Assembly (NCBI GenBank): GCA_016191785.1 | Contig: JACPVJ010000121.1 | Location: 1-64,000 of the forward strand | Reading direction: 5' to 3' | DNA: 64,000 nucleotides | Source: Myxococcales bacterium | GTDB lineage: Bacteria > Myxococcota_A > Polyangia > Polyangiales > Polyangiaceae | Shown: positions 25,967 to 36,478 of the stretch, one piece after another | Numbering within the stretch: the stretch's first letter is position 1 | How the letters are laid out: every line of letters begins with the position of its first letter | The notes under the pieces: model-generated | The model's database searches: none | Seen by the model: the letters and a program-made list of their open reading frames with translations, nothing else | Told to the model about the DNA's origin: nothing | Program-made: the position numbers and the translations under genes

Positions 25967-27673
25967 TCAGAAGGCCTCGACCAGCGAGGGCGCCGCGGTC
26001 GTGCTGCCCGAGTCGGGGATCGCGCGCGCGAGCCACTCGAGCCTGGGCGTGATGCGGTACTCGATGCTGCGCTGTGGGGCGCGGTTCATCACCGGCTCCC
26101 AGCTCTGGATGCGCGGCCGGCCCGCGTTGCCCGCGAGCAACATCGGCATGCCGGTGAGGGGGTCCGACTCGTAAACGAAGAAAGCATGGAAGTGGGGGAC
26201 GTTGTAGTGGTCCCAGGGCGCGTAGCCACGGATGATCACGATCGTCCCGGGCGCGTAGCGATCGGCCTCTTTCGCCAGGTGCCGGTAGAACTCGCGCTTG
26301 AAGACGTAGGGGATGCGCTTCGGCGAGGGCAGTAGCTCGTGATTGAACTCGTCGGGATGGTCCCGGGTGTACTGGATGAAGCTCGTCACCTGGCGCCGGC
26401 CCTTGCCGAGCAGCGCGTCGAAGTCCAGCCCGCCTTGATCGCGCCCCGGCGGCTCGCCGCGGCTGCGCCACCAGGTGCCGCTGGCGCGCTCGAGCGTCTC
26501 GGTGACGAAGTCGATGCACACCTCGGGCGGCGCGGGGCGCCCGTCCGGACGAAACACCGAGTAGAGGTCGCCCTGGAACGAGAAGTGGGTTTCCCCCTTC
26601 TGGTAGGCCGACAGCCAGTGGTTTCTGAGGTGGCCGTCCTGCTGCCCCCACTCGGTCTTGGGCTCGTCGAACGGCAGCTCTTCGTCGACGGCCGCGAGCA
26701 TCGCGGTGCGGAGTGCCGCCACCACCCGAGCCCGAGCTCCGGCCTCGGCGCGCGCTCGGCCGAGGGCGTCGATCCCGCGCTCGTCGACGATCTCGCAGCG
26801 TGGGCGCAGGCGGGCGCCCTCGACGTCCAGCACGACGCGCACCCAGTGCTCGCCGTAGCGCAGCCGGGCCAGTATCCCCTCCGTGGTTTGTCGCTCGACC
26901 TTCATCCGATCGAACCCGAGCGCGTGGGCGAGCCCGCGGGCGTCGCGGTGCAAGGGCGGGCGCTCCGGTTCGGTGGCCACGGTCACGCGATCGAACAGCA
27001 AGATGCGCGCGGCCTTCCCGGTGTCCGGACCGTCGGCGTAGACGTAGCCCCGCTGGCTGTCGCGCAGCACCGTCAGTCGCGAGCTTCCTCGCTCGATCGC
27101 CAGCCTCGGCTCGTCGAACAGGTGCTCGAGGCGCACTGAGTCCCAGAGCGACCACGCCAGATCCGCCGAGTCCGCATACAGGTAGCCGTCTCGGAGCAGC
27201 ACCTCGCGCCCGACCCGGGGCGCATAGCGAAAGCGGTCACGGATCTGGCGCAGCGTGTCCCATGGAAAGCGAGAGTCGGCCAGCGCCTTGCGATAGCCGC
27301 GCACGATCGCGCTCTTCGAGCGCGGCCACTCGGGTGGGCGCGCGAAGAACACCGGCTCGCCTTTGGCCCGGGCGAGCGATTCGGCTCGTTGCGGGTCGAG
27401 CCTGGGTGTTCCCGGCAGCGCTGGGAGCTTCGCGAGGCGATCCCACTCGCTGCTGCACCCGTCGCGCTCGGCCAAAGAGGCGGGCTTCTCGGGGGGCTTG
27501 GGGTTCGGTCGCTTCACCCGCACGCCCGAGATCAGCGGCTTGGCCAGAGCGCCGAGCCCAGCGCGCAGCGCCGGTCGGGGTGGGTCGTCCGCCGCGTGGC
27601 AACCGCTGAGTGCCACGCACGCGCACAAGGCGCATCCGGCGGCGAAACGTAACGACACGAAGCTCATCGTCAT
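25967..27673 (-). CDS. Uncharacterised lipoprotein, possible papain-like fold
   Basis: A 568-residue lipoprotein: signal segment from ATG 27673 and lipobox LSGC. The middle is rich in Arg, Asp and short beta strands without a recognised family. In the last third, PEVCIDFVTETL (Cys about 386) and NVPHFHAFFVY (His about 494 and 496) give a Cys...His pair reminiscent of NlpC/P60 or transglutaminase-like folds, but the remaining triad residue is not clear. Function is open. An alternative start is 27667. It faces the convergent hydrolase gene 3 bp away and is divergent from the extensin-like gene. Confidence 0.5.
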   Translation of the reverse strand: MTMSFVSLRFAAGCALCACVALSGCHAADDPPRPALRAGLGALAKPLISGVRVKRPNPKPPEKPASLAERDGCSSEWDRLAKLPALPGTPRLDPQRAESLARAKGEPVFFARPPEWPRSKSAIVRGYRKALADSRFPWDTLRQIRDRFRYAPRVGREVLLRDGYLYADSADLAWSLWDSVRLEHLFDEPRLAIERGSSRLTVLRDSQRGYVYADGPDTGKAARILLFDRVTVATEPERPPLHRDARGLAHALGFDRMKVERQTTEGILARLRYGEHWVRVVLDVEGARLRPRCEIVDERGIDALGRARAEAGARARVVAALRTAMLAAVDEELPFDEPKTEWGQQDGHLRNHWLSAYQKGETHFSFQGDLYSVFRPDGRPAPPEVCIDFVTETLERASGTWWRSRGEPPGRDQGGLDFDALLGKGRRQVTSFIQYTRDHPDEFNHELLPSPKRIPYVFKREFYRHLAKEADRYAPGTIVIIRGYAPWDHYNVPHFHAFFVYESDPLTGMPMLLAGNAGRPRIQSWEPVMNRAPQRSIEYRITPRLEWLARAIPDSGSTTAAPSLVEAF

Positions 27674-27746
27674 TTTCCCACGCCCCGACCGGCTCGCCAG
27701 TTTTCCCTCGAAATCGGCCGAGAGAAGCGAGACGCTCGCCGGCCCG

Positions 27747-28454
27747 ATGCGCTGGCTCGCGTCCTTCGCCGTGCTGGTCGTCGCGCTCTTCGCAGCGCCG
27801 GCGGAGAGCTCTGCGGGCAATCCGCGGGTGGTGTTTCCCCAGCGCCCGGAGCGGCTGCGCGCCCTGCGCTACCACGCCGAAGACTCGGAGCAGTGCCTGG
27901 CGGAGCTCGGCGTGCGCGAGGTGCCGTTCGCGCGCGGGCCCAAGGTGCCGACCATCGATACGCCCGTGCGCCTGACCGGACCGCTGCGCGGCGTGGTCTT
28001 CGAGATGCACCACCCCACGGTGCGCCACCCGAAAGAGGGGCCCGTGATGGACTGCCGACTTCTGCTCGCGCTCGACGACCTGGCGACGGTGGTCGCGGAC
28101 CGCGGGGTCGGCCGCGTGCGCTTCAACAGCATCCACCGCGGGCGGTGGGTGCAGCGACGCGGCTGGCGGCACGCGGCGGGGGTCGCCATCGACATCGTCG
28201 AGCTGGTGAAGACCGACGGCGAGGTGCTGAACGTGCTTCGGGACTTCGAGGGGCACGGCGTCGGGTCAGACACCTGCGGTCCGGACGCAGCCCCGGTCCG
28301 AAGGCCCAAGGCCCGCGCCCTGCGCGAGGTGGTCTGCGCCGTCGACGCGCTCGGCAGCTTCAACTTGATCTTGACCCCCCACTACGATCGCCGGCACAAG
28401 GACCACCTTCACCTCGAGGTTCGGCGCGGCATCGATTGGTTTTTGACGCAGTGA
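27747..28454 (+). CDS. Extensin-like C-terminal domain protein
   Basis: A 235-residue exported protein. The signal peptide (about residues 1-24, WLASFAVLVVALFAAPAESSAG) is followed by the extensin-like C-terminal fold related to D-alanyl-D-alanine carboxypeptidases of the LAS superfamily. Zinc-ligand motifs are RHAAGVAIDIVEL (His, Asp) and DHLHLEV (His). It has a Cys pair at SDTCGP and VVCAVD. The usual role is cleavage or binding of peptidoglycan peptides in the periplasm. Two start options lie upstream in the reading frame, but 27747 gives the only signal-like N-terminus. Confidence 0.75.
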   Translation: MRWLASFAVLVVALFAAPAESSAGNPRVVFPQRPERLRALRYHAEDSEQCLAELGVREVPFARGPKVPTIDTPVRLTGPLRGVVFEMHHPTVRHPKEGPVMDCRLLLALDDLATVVADRGVGRVRFNSIHRGRWVQRRGWRHAAGVAIDIVELVKTDGEVLNVLRDFEGHGVGSDTCGPDAAPVRRPKARALREVVCAVDALGSFNLILTPHYDRRHKDHLHLEVRRGIDWFLTQ

Positions 28455-28503
28455 AGCCGGGCGGACTCGTGGTAGAGGTACGCCCTCGACGGAGAATCGA
28501 CGT

Positions 28504-29256
28504 ATGAGCGGTCATTCCAAGTGGGCCACCATCAAGCGCAAGAAGGGCGCGCTGGACGCCGCGCGCGGCCGCCTGTTCACCAAGCTGATCCGCGAGATCG
28601 TGACGGCCGCGCGGATCGGCGGCGGCGACATGAACGCGAACCCGCGGCTGCGCAAGGCGGTGAACGAGGCCAAGGGCCAGGCCATGCCGGCGGACACCAT
28701 CAAGCGGGCGATCGGCCGGGGCACCGGCGAGATCGAGGGCGCTGCCTACGAAGAGGTGCTGTACGAGGGCACCGGGCCGAGCGGTTCGCTGTTTCTGGTC
28801 GAGGGCATGACCGACAACCGGAACCGCACGGTGGCCGAGCTTCGGAAGATCTTCGAGCGAAACAACGGCCTTTTGGGCACCTCGGGGACGGCGGGGTGGG
28901 CCTTTGACCGATTGGGATCGATCTCGCTCGACAAGGCGCAGGTCAGCGAAGACAAGCTGATGGAAGCGGCGGTCGAAGCCGGCGCCGACGACTATCGCGA
29001 CGAGGGCGACGTGTGGATGGTCTACACGCCGAAGGAGCAGCTGTACGAAGTGGTGGCGGCGCTCGAGAAGGCCGGCCTGCCGCTGGGCGAGAGCAAGATC
29101 GCCTACGTCCCGAAGAACAAGAAAGAGGTCTCGGGGCGCGACGCCGAGGTGTGTCTGAACCTGGTGGACGCCCTCGACGAGCACGACGACGTGCAGAGCG
29201 TGTTCTCGGATTTCGACGTGTCGGACGCCGAGCTCGCGCGCATCAGCGGTGGCTGA
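28504..29256 (+). CDS. yebC: YebC/PmpR-family regulator
   Basis: A 250-residue member of the YebC/TACO1 family, a cytosolic protein linked to transcription control and to translation of proline-rich sequences. The N-terminus MSGHSKWATIKRKKGALDAARGRLFTKL is canonical, as are GGGDMNANPRLRKAVNEAK, YEGTGPSG and NRNRTVAELR. Length is standard. Its end overlaps a lipoprotein gene by 8 bp. Proline-rich proteins are numerous in this window, so a translational role would fit. Confidence 0.95.
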   Translation: MSGHSKWATIKRKKGALDAARGRLFTKLIREIVTAARIGGGDMNANPRLRKAVNEAKGQAMPADTIKRAIGRGTGEIEGAAYEEVLYEGTGPSGSLFLVEGMTDNRNRTVAELRKIFERNNGLLGTSGTAGWAFDRLGSISLDKAQVSEDKLMEAAVEAGADDYRDEGDVWMVYTPKEQLYEVVAALEKAGLPLGESKIAYVPKNKKEVSGRDAEVCLNLVDALDEHDDVQSVFSDFDVSDAELARISGG

Positions 29257-30982
29257 GCGCGCACGCTGGGTGCTCGGGCTCTTGATCGCCGGTGGGTGTG
29301 CCGGTGCGCCGCCCGAGCCGCGCGCCACCCCGATGCCGTCGGCGTCGAGCGGGCCGGTGCGGCCTACGAACGTCCCCGCCGACCCGAGGCCTCGGCTCGA
29401 AATCACGCTCTCGCCCCAGCTCTCGCCGGGTCCGGTGGTGCGCGTGGCCGTGGTCGCTAGCGGCCCGCCCCTGGCGCTTCGTCGCCTGGCGGTTGCCCGC
29501 GCCGCGCCGACGGCGCTGAGCGACGTGCGGGCGCGCGACGCCCAGGGGCCGCTGGTGGTCGAGAGCTCGCCCAGTGGCGACGGGGTCGCGCTCGCGTTCG
29601 ACCGCGAGCCCGTCCCGCCCCTGTCGGTGAGCTACACCCGCGCGGCAGAGGCGTTTTCGACCGGGCTCCTCGGGGTGTCCCTCGATCCGAACCGGATGGC
29701 GGCCAGCGGCGACGCGCTCCTGGTTCTGCCCGTGGCGTGGGCCGACCAGCCCGTCCCGACCACGGTGGTGATCGAGGCCAAGAATCTCTTGCCCGAGGCG
29801 CGCGCTGCATCGAGCCTCGGGATCGGCGAGCGGCGCACGCTCGAGGTCTCGAGCGCCGCACTTGGACGCATGACCTTTCTGGCCGGGCAGATGGGTCACG
29901 CCGTGCTCGACGGTCCGGAAGGCCACGACGAGGTCGCGTGGCTCGGGTACACGAGCTTCGACCCCCGCTCGATCGCGGCCGAAGTGGCCAGCTTTCGCAC
30001 GGCGGCCCGCGAGTACCTGGGCGACAAGCGGAGCGCACCCTTCACGCTGCTCTTGGTCTCGGACGCGCGGCCGAGCGGCGGCTTCGAGGTCGCCCGTCAG
30101 ACCGCCAGCGTGGTGGTCCACGTCGGCGTGGGCCAGGCCTACGGGGGTCCGATGCGCGTCGCGGTCGCGCACCAGCTCTTGCGCGAGTGGCTCGGACCGG
30201 TGCTGTGGGTCGGCCCCGCGGAGCCCGAGCGCCGTGCCGAGGCGGCGTGGTTCGTCGAGGGCGTCACGCGCTTTCTGGCGCGGGAGCTCGCGTTTCGCTT
30301 CGGCCTGCTCACGCCGGGGGAGTACCTGGCCGAGATCGACGAGATCGAGCGCCTGCTGGTCACTTCGCCCGACGCGCAGAGGCCGCTCGCCGAGGTGGCC
30401 CGCGCCGGGGCCGGGACACTGCTCGTGGCGCGAGGCGCGCGCCACGCGGCCAGCGCCGACGCGCGCATTCGAAGCAAGAGCGGCGGCAAGCGCTCGCTCG
30501 ATCACGTGCTTCGCGCGCTCTACGCCCAGGCGATGAAGACCGGTGGACCGCTGCCCGAGAGCGCGTGGGCCGCCGCGCTCGAGGGCGAGCTGGGCGCGGC
30601 AGGCAGCGCGCTCGTGCAGGGCGAGGTCGGCGCCGGCACGCTGCCCGAGCTCCCCGGCGACGCGCTCGGACCGTGCTTCGCTGCCGGCCCGAAGAAGTAC
30701 GCCCCCTTCGACCTCGGCTTCGAGCTGGACGGCGATCTGACCCGGCTGCCCGCGGCCGTCCGCCGCGTGGCCGGTCACGCGGCGCGCGCCGGTCTACGCG
30801 CCGGCGATCGCGTTCTGAGCGTGCAGCATCAGCCCGGGTCGCTCGTCGTGCCGGTGCGGCTCGAGATCGAGCGGGCCGGCCAGAAGCAGCGCCTCGAGTA
30901 TCGCCCCGTCGGGCCCGAGGTCACGGCGCGTGGCTTCACCCGGCTCGCGCGCGTTCCCGACGATCGGTGCGTGCGGCGCTGA
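29249..30982 (+). CDS. Pseudo-M61 peptidase lipoprotein with PDZ end
   Basis: A 577-residue lipoprotein (GTG start; lipobox AGGC, Cys17). The central region matches M61 glycyl aminopeptidases: the zinc motif position reads His308-Gln-Leu-Leu-Arg-Glu-Trp instead of H-E-x-x-H-x-W, so the catalytic Glu and second His are missing, while the downstream WFVEGVTRF with Glu337 is kept. The C-terminus has a PDZ-like segment (GLRAGDRVLSV). It is therefore probably an inactive peptidase-like binding protein of the envelope. It overlaps the yebC stop by 8 bp, so it may be translated from the same message. Confidence 0.7.
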   Translation: MAERARWVLGLLIAGGCAGAPPEPRATPMPSASSGPVRPTNVPADPRPRLEITLSPQLSPGPVVRVAVVASGPPLALRRLAVARAAPTALSDVRARDAQGPLVVESSPSGDGVALAFDREPVPPLSVSYTRAAEAFSTGLLGVSLDPNRMAASGDALLVLPVAWADQPVPTTVVIEAKNLLPEARAASSLGIGERRTLEVSSAALGRMTFLAGQMGHAVLDGPEGHDEVAWLGYTSFDPRSIAAEVASFRTAAREYLGDKRSAPFTLLLVSDARPSGGFEVARQTASVVVHVGVGQAYGGPMRVAVAHQLLREWLGPVLWVGPAEPERRAEAAWFVEGVTRFLARELAFRFGLLTPGEYLAEIDEIERLLVTSPDAQRPLAEVARAGAGTLLVARGARHAASADARIRSKSGGKRSLDHVLRALYAQAMKTGGPLPESAWAAALEGELGAAGSALVQGEVGAGTLPELPGDALGPCFAAGPKKYAPFDLGFELDGDLTRLPAAVRRVAGHAARAGLRAGDRVLSVQHQPGSLVVPVRLEIERAGQKQRLEYRPVGPEVTARGFTRLARVPDDRCVRR

Positions 30983-30990
30983 GCGGCGCG

Positions 30991-31416
30991 CTACCACTGT
31001 CCCTGGTTCTTGCGCGACGCCCACGGCTCTTTGGGTGGCAAGGCCTCCCCCCGCTGCAAGAGCTCGATCGAGATCTCGTCGGGCGAGCGCACGAAGGCCA
31101 TGTAACCATCGCGGGGCGGACGCAAGATGGCGACGCCGTGGGCCTCGAGGCGCTCGCACGTGGCGTAGATGTCGTCGACCCGGAAGGCCAAATGGCCGAA
31201 GTTGCGGCCCCCGGTGTAGGGCTCGGTCTGGTCCCAGTTGTGGGTGAGCTCGATCTCGGCGTCGTCGCCCGGGGCGCCGCTGCCCAGGAACACCAGCGTG
31301 AAGCGGCCCTGGGGGTGGTCTTTGCGCCGTAGCTCGGTGAGGCCGAGGGCGCCGACGAAGAAGTCGAGGGCGCGATCGAGGTCCCGGACGCGGACCATCG
31401 CGTGCAGGAACCGCAT
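30991..31416 (-). CDS. gloA: Glyoxalase I (VOC family)
   Basis: A 141-residue lactoylglutathione lyase-like VOC protein that isomerises the methylglyoxal-glutathione hemithioacetal. The metal ligands can be placed as His5 ([10 protein letters not shown]), Glu in [11 protein letters not shown], His in NFGHLAFRV and Glu in ISIELLQ. The ATG at 31416 gives the canonical start MRFLHAM; the longer upstream frame has no coding support. Length matches the standard single-domain enzyme. It converges with the M61-like gene 8 bp away. Confidence 0.85.
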   Translation of the reverse strand: MRFLHAMVRVRDLDRALDFFVGALGLTELRRKDHPQGRFTLVFLGSGAPGDDAEIELTHNWDQTEPYTGGRNFGHLAFRVDDIYATCERLEAHGVAILRPPRDGYMAFVRSPDEISIELLQRGEALPPKEPWASRKNQGQW

Positions 31417-31546
31417 GCCCAGCTCATCGCTCCGAAATGCACCGGCGGCAAGATCGAATCCGGGCGTCGAGCGTACCCAACGCCGACCCGACAGTCGGTG
31501 TCGTAGCCAGGTGCCCCGGGGGTGAGGGGCGCCCCGGGAGGTTTCC

Positions 31547-33643
31547 ATGCTTCGTGAGCGTCTTGGACCATTGGTGTTGCTGACCCTGCTCAGCTCCGGC
31601 TGCTCGGCCAGCCTGTCGCAACGACCGGTGAAGACCGACGCCGAGCTCGGTCGGGTGATCGTCTATCGCAGCGGCGTGGCCTACTTCGAGCGGCACGCGC
31701 GGGTGGTGGACGGCAAGCTGGTGATGAACGTCCCTGCCGAACGGGTCGACGACTTCCTGAAGTCGCTCCGGATCCGGGACATCAAGAGCGGCAAGAGCTT
31801 GCCGGTGTCGTTCCCGACGCTGGTGCGACACGGGGACGTGGTCGAGCTGGGGCTCGAGCTGCCGAAGGACGCATCGCGCGAGATCGCCATCACCTACGTG
31901 ACCGAGAGCCCGGCCTGGAAGCCGAGCTATCGCGTGGAGCTGGGCGCCCAGGGCAAGGCGAAGCTCGAGGCCTGGGCCGTGGTCGACAACGTGTCGGGCG
32001 AAGACTGGGACCGGGTCACCGTCGGAGTCGGGAGCACGTCGGCGCTGTCGTTCAAGTACGATCTGCACAGCGTCCGGTTCGTGGAGCGCGAGACGCTGAA
32101 CGAGGGCCCGGCCGTGGCACTGGCGCCACCGACCGGCGGCACGCCCTACGCGGTGGCTGGCGGGCAGGTCGCGGTGGTCGGCAACCTCGGTCTCGACGAG
32201 GTCGAGCAGCTGACCGAGCGAGCGGGCACCGCCGCAATCTCGGATCTCGACGCGGGGGAGGGCCGCGGCGCGGCCGGTGGCGGGAAGCGGCCGGTGGCGA
32301 CGAAGGCCCGGGCCCGGGCGCTCCACCTGGCACCTCTGCCCGGGTCCGAAAAGGTGATCACGCTGGCGTCCAAGCTGAAGACCAGCGGGCAGCGCATCCG
32401 CGTCGAGGGCTACGCCAAGCCGGGGGAGAAGGACCAGAAGCAGGCCGCGCTCGGGCGCGCGAACGCGGTCAAGAACGCGCTCCTCGCCAACGGCGTGCCG
32501 GAGCGCCAGATCGAGGTCGTGGCGACGGGCAAGATCTCCGATCGCGACGGGGTGCGCTTGGTGGCAGCACAGGACGACGCCAAGCCGGCGCAGGCGAAGC
32601 CCGCCGCCGCGGCCAGCGCCCCGAGCGACCCGATCGGCAGCGCGCTCTTCATCGCGCCCACGCCGCTCAGCATCAAGAAAGACCGCTCGGCGCTGCTCAA
32701 CATGCTGAACGTCACCACCCGCGGCGAGCAGGTCTACTACTACGACCCGGTCTCGAGCCGCGGCTCGAAGCGCTTCGCGTTCCGCGCCGTGCGCCTGGAC
32801 AACCCCAGCGAGCACACCCTCGAATCGGGCCCTTTCACCGTCTATGCCGAAGGCCAGTTCCTGGGCGAGGGCCTCAGCGAGCCGATCCCTCCGAAGAGCG
32901 CGGCGTTCATCCCCTTCGCCCTCGACAAGCAGCTCTTGGTCGAGCCGGTGGTCGACACGCGAGAAGAGATCGAGCGGCTCGTGACCATCCAGCGGGGCAT
33001 CGTCCGCACCGAGGCGCAGACCATCCGGCGCACCAAGCTCGCGCTGGCGAACCGGGGCGACGCCCCGGCCAAGGTCTGGGTGCGGCACGCGGTGCCCGAG
33101 GGGTGGAAGCTGCGCGACTCGAAGGTGAAGGTCGAGAAGCTGCGCGGTGCGCACCTGTTTCCGGTCACCGTGCCCGGGCGGGGTGCCCTCGAGCTGGTGA
33201 TCGAAGAGAGCCAGCCGCTGGAGAAGACCATCGACATCAACACCGACGCCGGGGTCGAGACGCTGGCGCTCTTCTTGAACAAACAGAAGCCCGTGCAGCC
33301 CGAGTTGGCGAAGCAGCTCGACGAGATCGTGCGCCTGTACAAAGACATGGTCGACACGCGCGAGCACGTCTCGACCCTCGAGTCGCAAATGAGCACCTAC
33401 CGCGAGCGGGTGGACGAAATCCACGCGCAGCTGGTGACGCTGAGGCGGGTCAACGCCGCGGACAAACTGAGCCGCCACCTGGCAAAGAAGATGGAAGAGA
33501 TCAGCGAGCGGCTGCAGAAGGCGACGATCGAGGTGACCGATCTCAAGGGCAAGTTGATGACCGGCAAGGTGGCCCTGGCCGACCGCCTGGCAGAGCTCAC
33601 CCTCGAGACCAAGCCGCCCACCGCCCTGGCCGACAAGCGCTGA
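31547..33643 (+). CDS. DUF4139 lipoprotein with inserted OmpA-like domain
   Basis: A 698-residue lipoprotein (SD GGGAGG, lipobox LLSSGC, Cys19). The mucoidy-inhibitor-like DUF4139 half-domain shows [13 protein letters not shown] and [16 protein letters not shown] (about residues 120-165). It is interrupted by a ~75-residue OmpA-like segment (about 260-335, [12 protein letters not shown] and [16 protein letters not shown]) that keeps the Arg but lacks the GhTD Asp. The second DUF4139 half follows ([14 protein letters not shown] to [17 protein letters not shown]). The end is coiled-coil-like (about 590-690). Role unknown; cell-wall attachment is possible. Confidence 0.7.
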   Translation: MLRERLGPLVLLTLLSSGCSASLSQRPVKTDAELGRVIVYRSGVAYFERHARVVDGKLVMNVPAERVDDFLKSLRIRDIKSGKSLPVSFPTLVRHGDVVELGLELPKDASREIAITYVTESPAWKPSYRVELGAQGKAKLEAWAVVDNVSGEDWDRVTVGVGSTSALSFKYDLHSVRFVERETLNEGPAVALAPPTGGTPYAVAGGQVAVVGNLGLDEVEQLTERAGTAAISDLDAGEGRGAAGGGKRPVATKARARALHLAPLPGSEKVITLASKLKTSGQRIRVEGYAKPGEKDQKQAALGRANAVKNALLANGVPERQIEVVATGKISDRDGVRLVAAQDDAKPAQAKPAAAASAPSDPIGSALFIAPTPLSIKKDRSALLNMLNVTTRGEQVYYYDPVSSRGSKRFAFRAVRLDNPSEHTLESGPFTVYAEGQFLGEGLSEPIPPKSAAFIPFALDKQLLVEPVVDTREEIERLVTIQRGIVRTEAQTIRRTKLALANRGDAPAKVWVRHAVPEGWKLRDSKVKVEKLRGAHLFPVTVPGRGALELVIEESQPLEKTIDINTDAGVETLALFLNKQKPVQPELAKQLDEIVRLYKDMVDTREHVSTLESQMSTYRERVDEIHAQLVTLRRVNAADKLSRHLAKKMEEISERLQKATIEVTDLKGKLMTGKVALADRLAELTLETKPPTALADKR

Positions 33644-33739
33644 CCCTGCGAAAAGTCCGGACCCGGGCTCGAGTCGCGGGGGTGCAAGTCGACCGTCGGC
33701 CCGCTCGATTTTTGTCTATGATGCCGCTCGGGTAGTTCC

Positions 33740-36478
33740 GTGGCGGATCCTGCAGCGGAAGACGAAGTCAGCCTCGCCAAGCGGCGAATCGGCAGCACGC
33801 TGGCCGGCCGATGGCCGCTCGAGCGGCTGATCGGCATGGGCGGCATGGCGGCGGTCTACGCCAGCCGCGACGAGGCCGACACGCCCGTGGCCGTCAAGGT
33901 CATGCACAGCTCGTTCTCGACCAACGACGGCGTGCGCCAGCGCTTCATTCGAGAAGCGCAGCTGATGCAAGCGGTCGACCACCCCGGTCGCGTCCACGTG
34001 TACGACGAGGGGGTCAGCGAGGAGAACGATCCGTACTTCGTGATGGAGTTCCTCCAGGGCTCCACCCTCGACAAACTGTGGAAGAAGCACCAGCGAGTGC
34101 TGGACGTCGAGTTCGCGCTCGAGGTCGCCGACTGCGTGCTCGACTTCCTGGCCGTGTGTCACGCCGAGGGGATCGTCCATCGCGACCTGAAGCCCGCGAA
34201 CATCTTCATCACCGATGCCGGCGAGGTGAAGGTGCTCGACTTCGGCGTGGCCAGAAAACGCGAAGCCGGCGTCGACCCGACCCTGGCGGGCACCGCCCTG
34301 GGCACCCCTGCGTACATGGCGCCCGAGCAGGCCCTGGGCGCCAACGATCGGATCGACGGGCGGACCGACATCTTCGCGGTCGGCGCCGTGCTCCACGCCA
34401 TGGTCACGGGCCAGCGCTTGCACGAGGGGCGCTCGCACCAAGAGGCCTTCGTGCTCGCCGCGACCCAGCCGGCGTCGTCGGTCTCGCAGGTCGCTCCCGA
34501 GCTCGGGCCCGAGGTGGTGGCCCTGATCGACCGCGCGCTCTCGTGGGACCCGCGCAATCGCTTCCAGAACGCCGGCGAGATGCGCGACGCCATCGCCAGC
34601 GTGCTCGCCACGCTGCGTGGCACGCCCGTCTCCGCGGCCCCCGAGCCGCAGAAGCCCCACGGCCGCGCCCAGCTCTTGGCGGCGCTGGCCGAGACGGCCG
34701 ACAGTGAAGAGGTCGCGCGAGAGCTCACGCCCGCCGAGCTCGAGGCGGTCGAGCGCATCAAAGAGATCTTCGTCCGCATCGAGCGCGCCCTGAACGCGGT
34801 GCGCCAGTACTCCGCGGGTCACAAGGTCGTGGTCGGCCACATGCAGTCGGTTCACGAAGTGGTCCAGGCCTACCTCGCGCGTGAGCCGCGCGGGCTCTCG
34901 TGGGAGGTGAAGCCGCACTCTTTCACCCACCGCAACGTGGTGCTGTGGGAGCCGCTCCACCCCTTCGACGAGATCCCCTACAACCTGTTCGCCAGCGGGT
35001 TTCGCGAGTTCACCGTCACGCCGGGGGTGACCGTGGACGAAGTGGCGACGTTGATCGACCTGATGCGTCGCGATCCGATGCGCGACTTCTCGCCCGAGGA
35101 CGACCTGGCGACGGCGTTCTGGGAGAAGCAACTCGAGCACGTGCGCTATCAAGTCGTCAGCTCGTTCTTGACGGTGGGCGCGTCCGACGAGCTCGACCGT
35201 GAGTACGACGACCTGATGGAGACCGGGCAAGACCTGGTGCAGAGCGCGGTGCGCAAGAAGCGGGCTGGCGCCGACCTCGACGCCGAGCCGATGTCGAACG
35301 AAGAACGCGCGGCGATGATCACCGCGCACCAGGTCGCCCTCCGCGCCGTGCGATCGGCCGGCGCCGCAGCACTGGACGAGCGAGCCCGCCAGATGATCGC
35401 GGCCGCGCTCGACATGCCCGAGGCCGAGTGGGAGGCGCGCTACGTCAAGGTCCTGGCCCATGCGGCGAGCGACGTGATGACCCACGGAAACCTGGCGCTG
35501 GTCTCGGTGCCGCTGCAGGCGGGGTTGCACGAAGCGGCCGCGAGTCAGACCCTCGAGGTGGCGCTCGGTCGCACGCTGGCGGTGCTCGCACAGCTGGTGG
35601 TGCGCGCCGGCCCGGCGGCGCGCGCGGCGCTGGCTCGCGAAGTCTTCGACGACGCCACGCTGGGTCTGGTGTTGAAAGAGCTGGCGCGCCCCGTGCCCGA
35701 ACGCGAGCGAGAGGCCGTGGCGCGCTCGGCACCCTACCTGGCCGAGCTGATCGTCGAGGCCAGCCCGCAGGCGTTCGACACCGTCCTCGCCGCGCTGGCC
35801 CGCGCCGACCTCGAGCCGATCCGTGACGCGCTGCTCCGCTATCTCGAGCTTCACGCGGTCGGGCGCGAAGAACAGATCGGGGCCCTCTTGGGCGAGGCGG
35901 ATCTGGCCCGGGGGCGCGCCATCTTGGGCTTGCTCGGCCGGCTGGGCACCGAGGCCGCGGCGCGGGCGCTCAAGGCCGCCGAGTCGAACGCCTTCCCCGA
36001 GCTCCGGGTCGAGGCGGTCGCGGTTCGGGCCAAGACCTCGCCCGAGGGGCTGCGGGACGAGCTGTCGCGCCTGCTCTCGGACCGCGATCCAGGTGTGCGC
36101 ATGGCGGTGCTTCGGACCATGGCGCGCTACAAGGTCAAAGAGGCCGGGCCCACGCTGGTGCAGCTGATCGGCGATGCGTCGTTCCACAAGCTCCCCGTCG
36201 ACGAGCGTCAGCTCGCGCTCGAGACCTTGTGGGAGCTCTCTCCCGCCCGAGCCGAAGCGCTGGTCAAAGACCTGGCGTTCAAGGCTGGCATGCTCAGCCG
36301 CGAGGCGGTGGACGACACGCGGATCATGGCGATCCACTTGCTCGAGCGGATGAGCGACAGCCGCGAGATCATCGCCGAGCTGGACAAGGCGGCGGACAAG
36401 TGGACCAACTCGCAGGCCGTGCGCGACGTCGCGGCGCAGGCCGCCGCGGCCATGCGGCGGAGGTTCGCCGGCCGATGA
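33740..36478 (+). CDS. Ser/Thr kinase with HEAT repeats
   Basis: A 912-residue protein starting at GTG. The kinase domain (about residues 24-295) has [31 protein letters not shown] and MAPEQ. A conserved module follows (about 330-450) with [17 protein letters not shown] and [22 protein letters not shown]. Then a helical region (about 560-905) has the pattern of HEAT repeats, including [25 protein letters not shown]. No TM helix is seen, so it is cytosolic. ATGA overlap links it to the next gene, which carries a second copy of the module. Targets are unknown; the HEAT array suggests a scaffold. Confidence 0.85.
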   Translation: MADPAAEDEVSLAKRRIGSTLAGRWPLERLIGMGGMAAVYASRDEADTPVAVKVMHSSFSTNDGVRQRFIREAQLMQAVDHPGRVHVYDEGVSEENDPYFVMEFLQGSTLDKLWKKHQRVLDVEFALEVADCVLDFLAVCHAEGIVHRDLKPANIFITDAGEVKVLDFGVARKREAGVDPTLAGTALGTPAYMAPEQALGANDRIDGRTDIFAVGAVLHAMVTGQRLHEGRSHQEAFVLAATQPASSVSQVAPELGPEVVALIDRALSWDPRNRFQNAGEMRDAIASVLATLRGTPVSAAPEPQKPHGRAQLLAALAETADSEEVARELTPAELEAVERIKEIFVRIERALNAVRQYSAGHKVVVGHMQSVHEVVQAYLAREPRGLSWEVKPHSFTHRNVVLWEPLHPFDEIPYNLFASGFREFTVTPGVTVDEVATLIDLMRRDPMRDFSPEDDLATAFWEKQLEHVRYQVVSSFLTVGASDELDREYDDLMETGQDLVQSAVRKKRAGADLDAEPMSNEERAAMITAHQVALRAVRSAGAAALDERARQMIAAALDMPEAEWEARYVKVLAHAASDVMTHGNLALVSVPLQAGLHEAAASQTLEVALGRTLAVLAQLVVRAGPAARAALAREVFDDATLGLVLKELARPVPEREREAVARSAPYLAELIVEASPQAFDTVLAALARADLEPIRDALLRYLELHAVGREEQIGALLGEADLARGRAILGLLGRLGTEAAARALKAAESNAFPELRVEAVAVRAKTSPEGLRDELSRLLSDRDPGVRMAVLRTMARYKVKEAGPTLVQLIGDASFHKLPVDERQLALETLWELSPARAEALVKDLAFKAGMLSREAVDDTRIMAIHLLERMSDSREIIAELDKAADKWTNSQAVRDVAAQAAAAMRRRFAGR

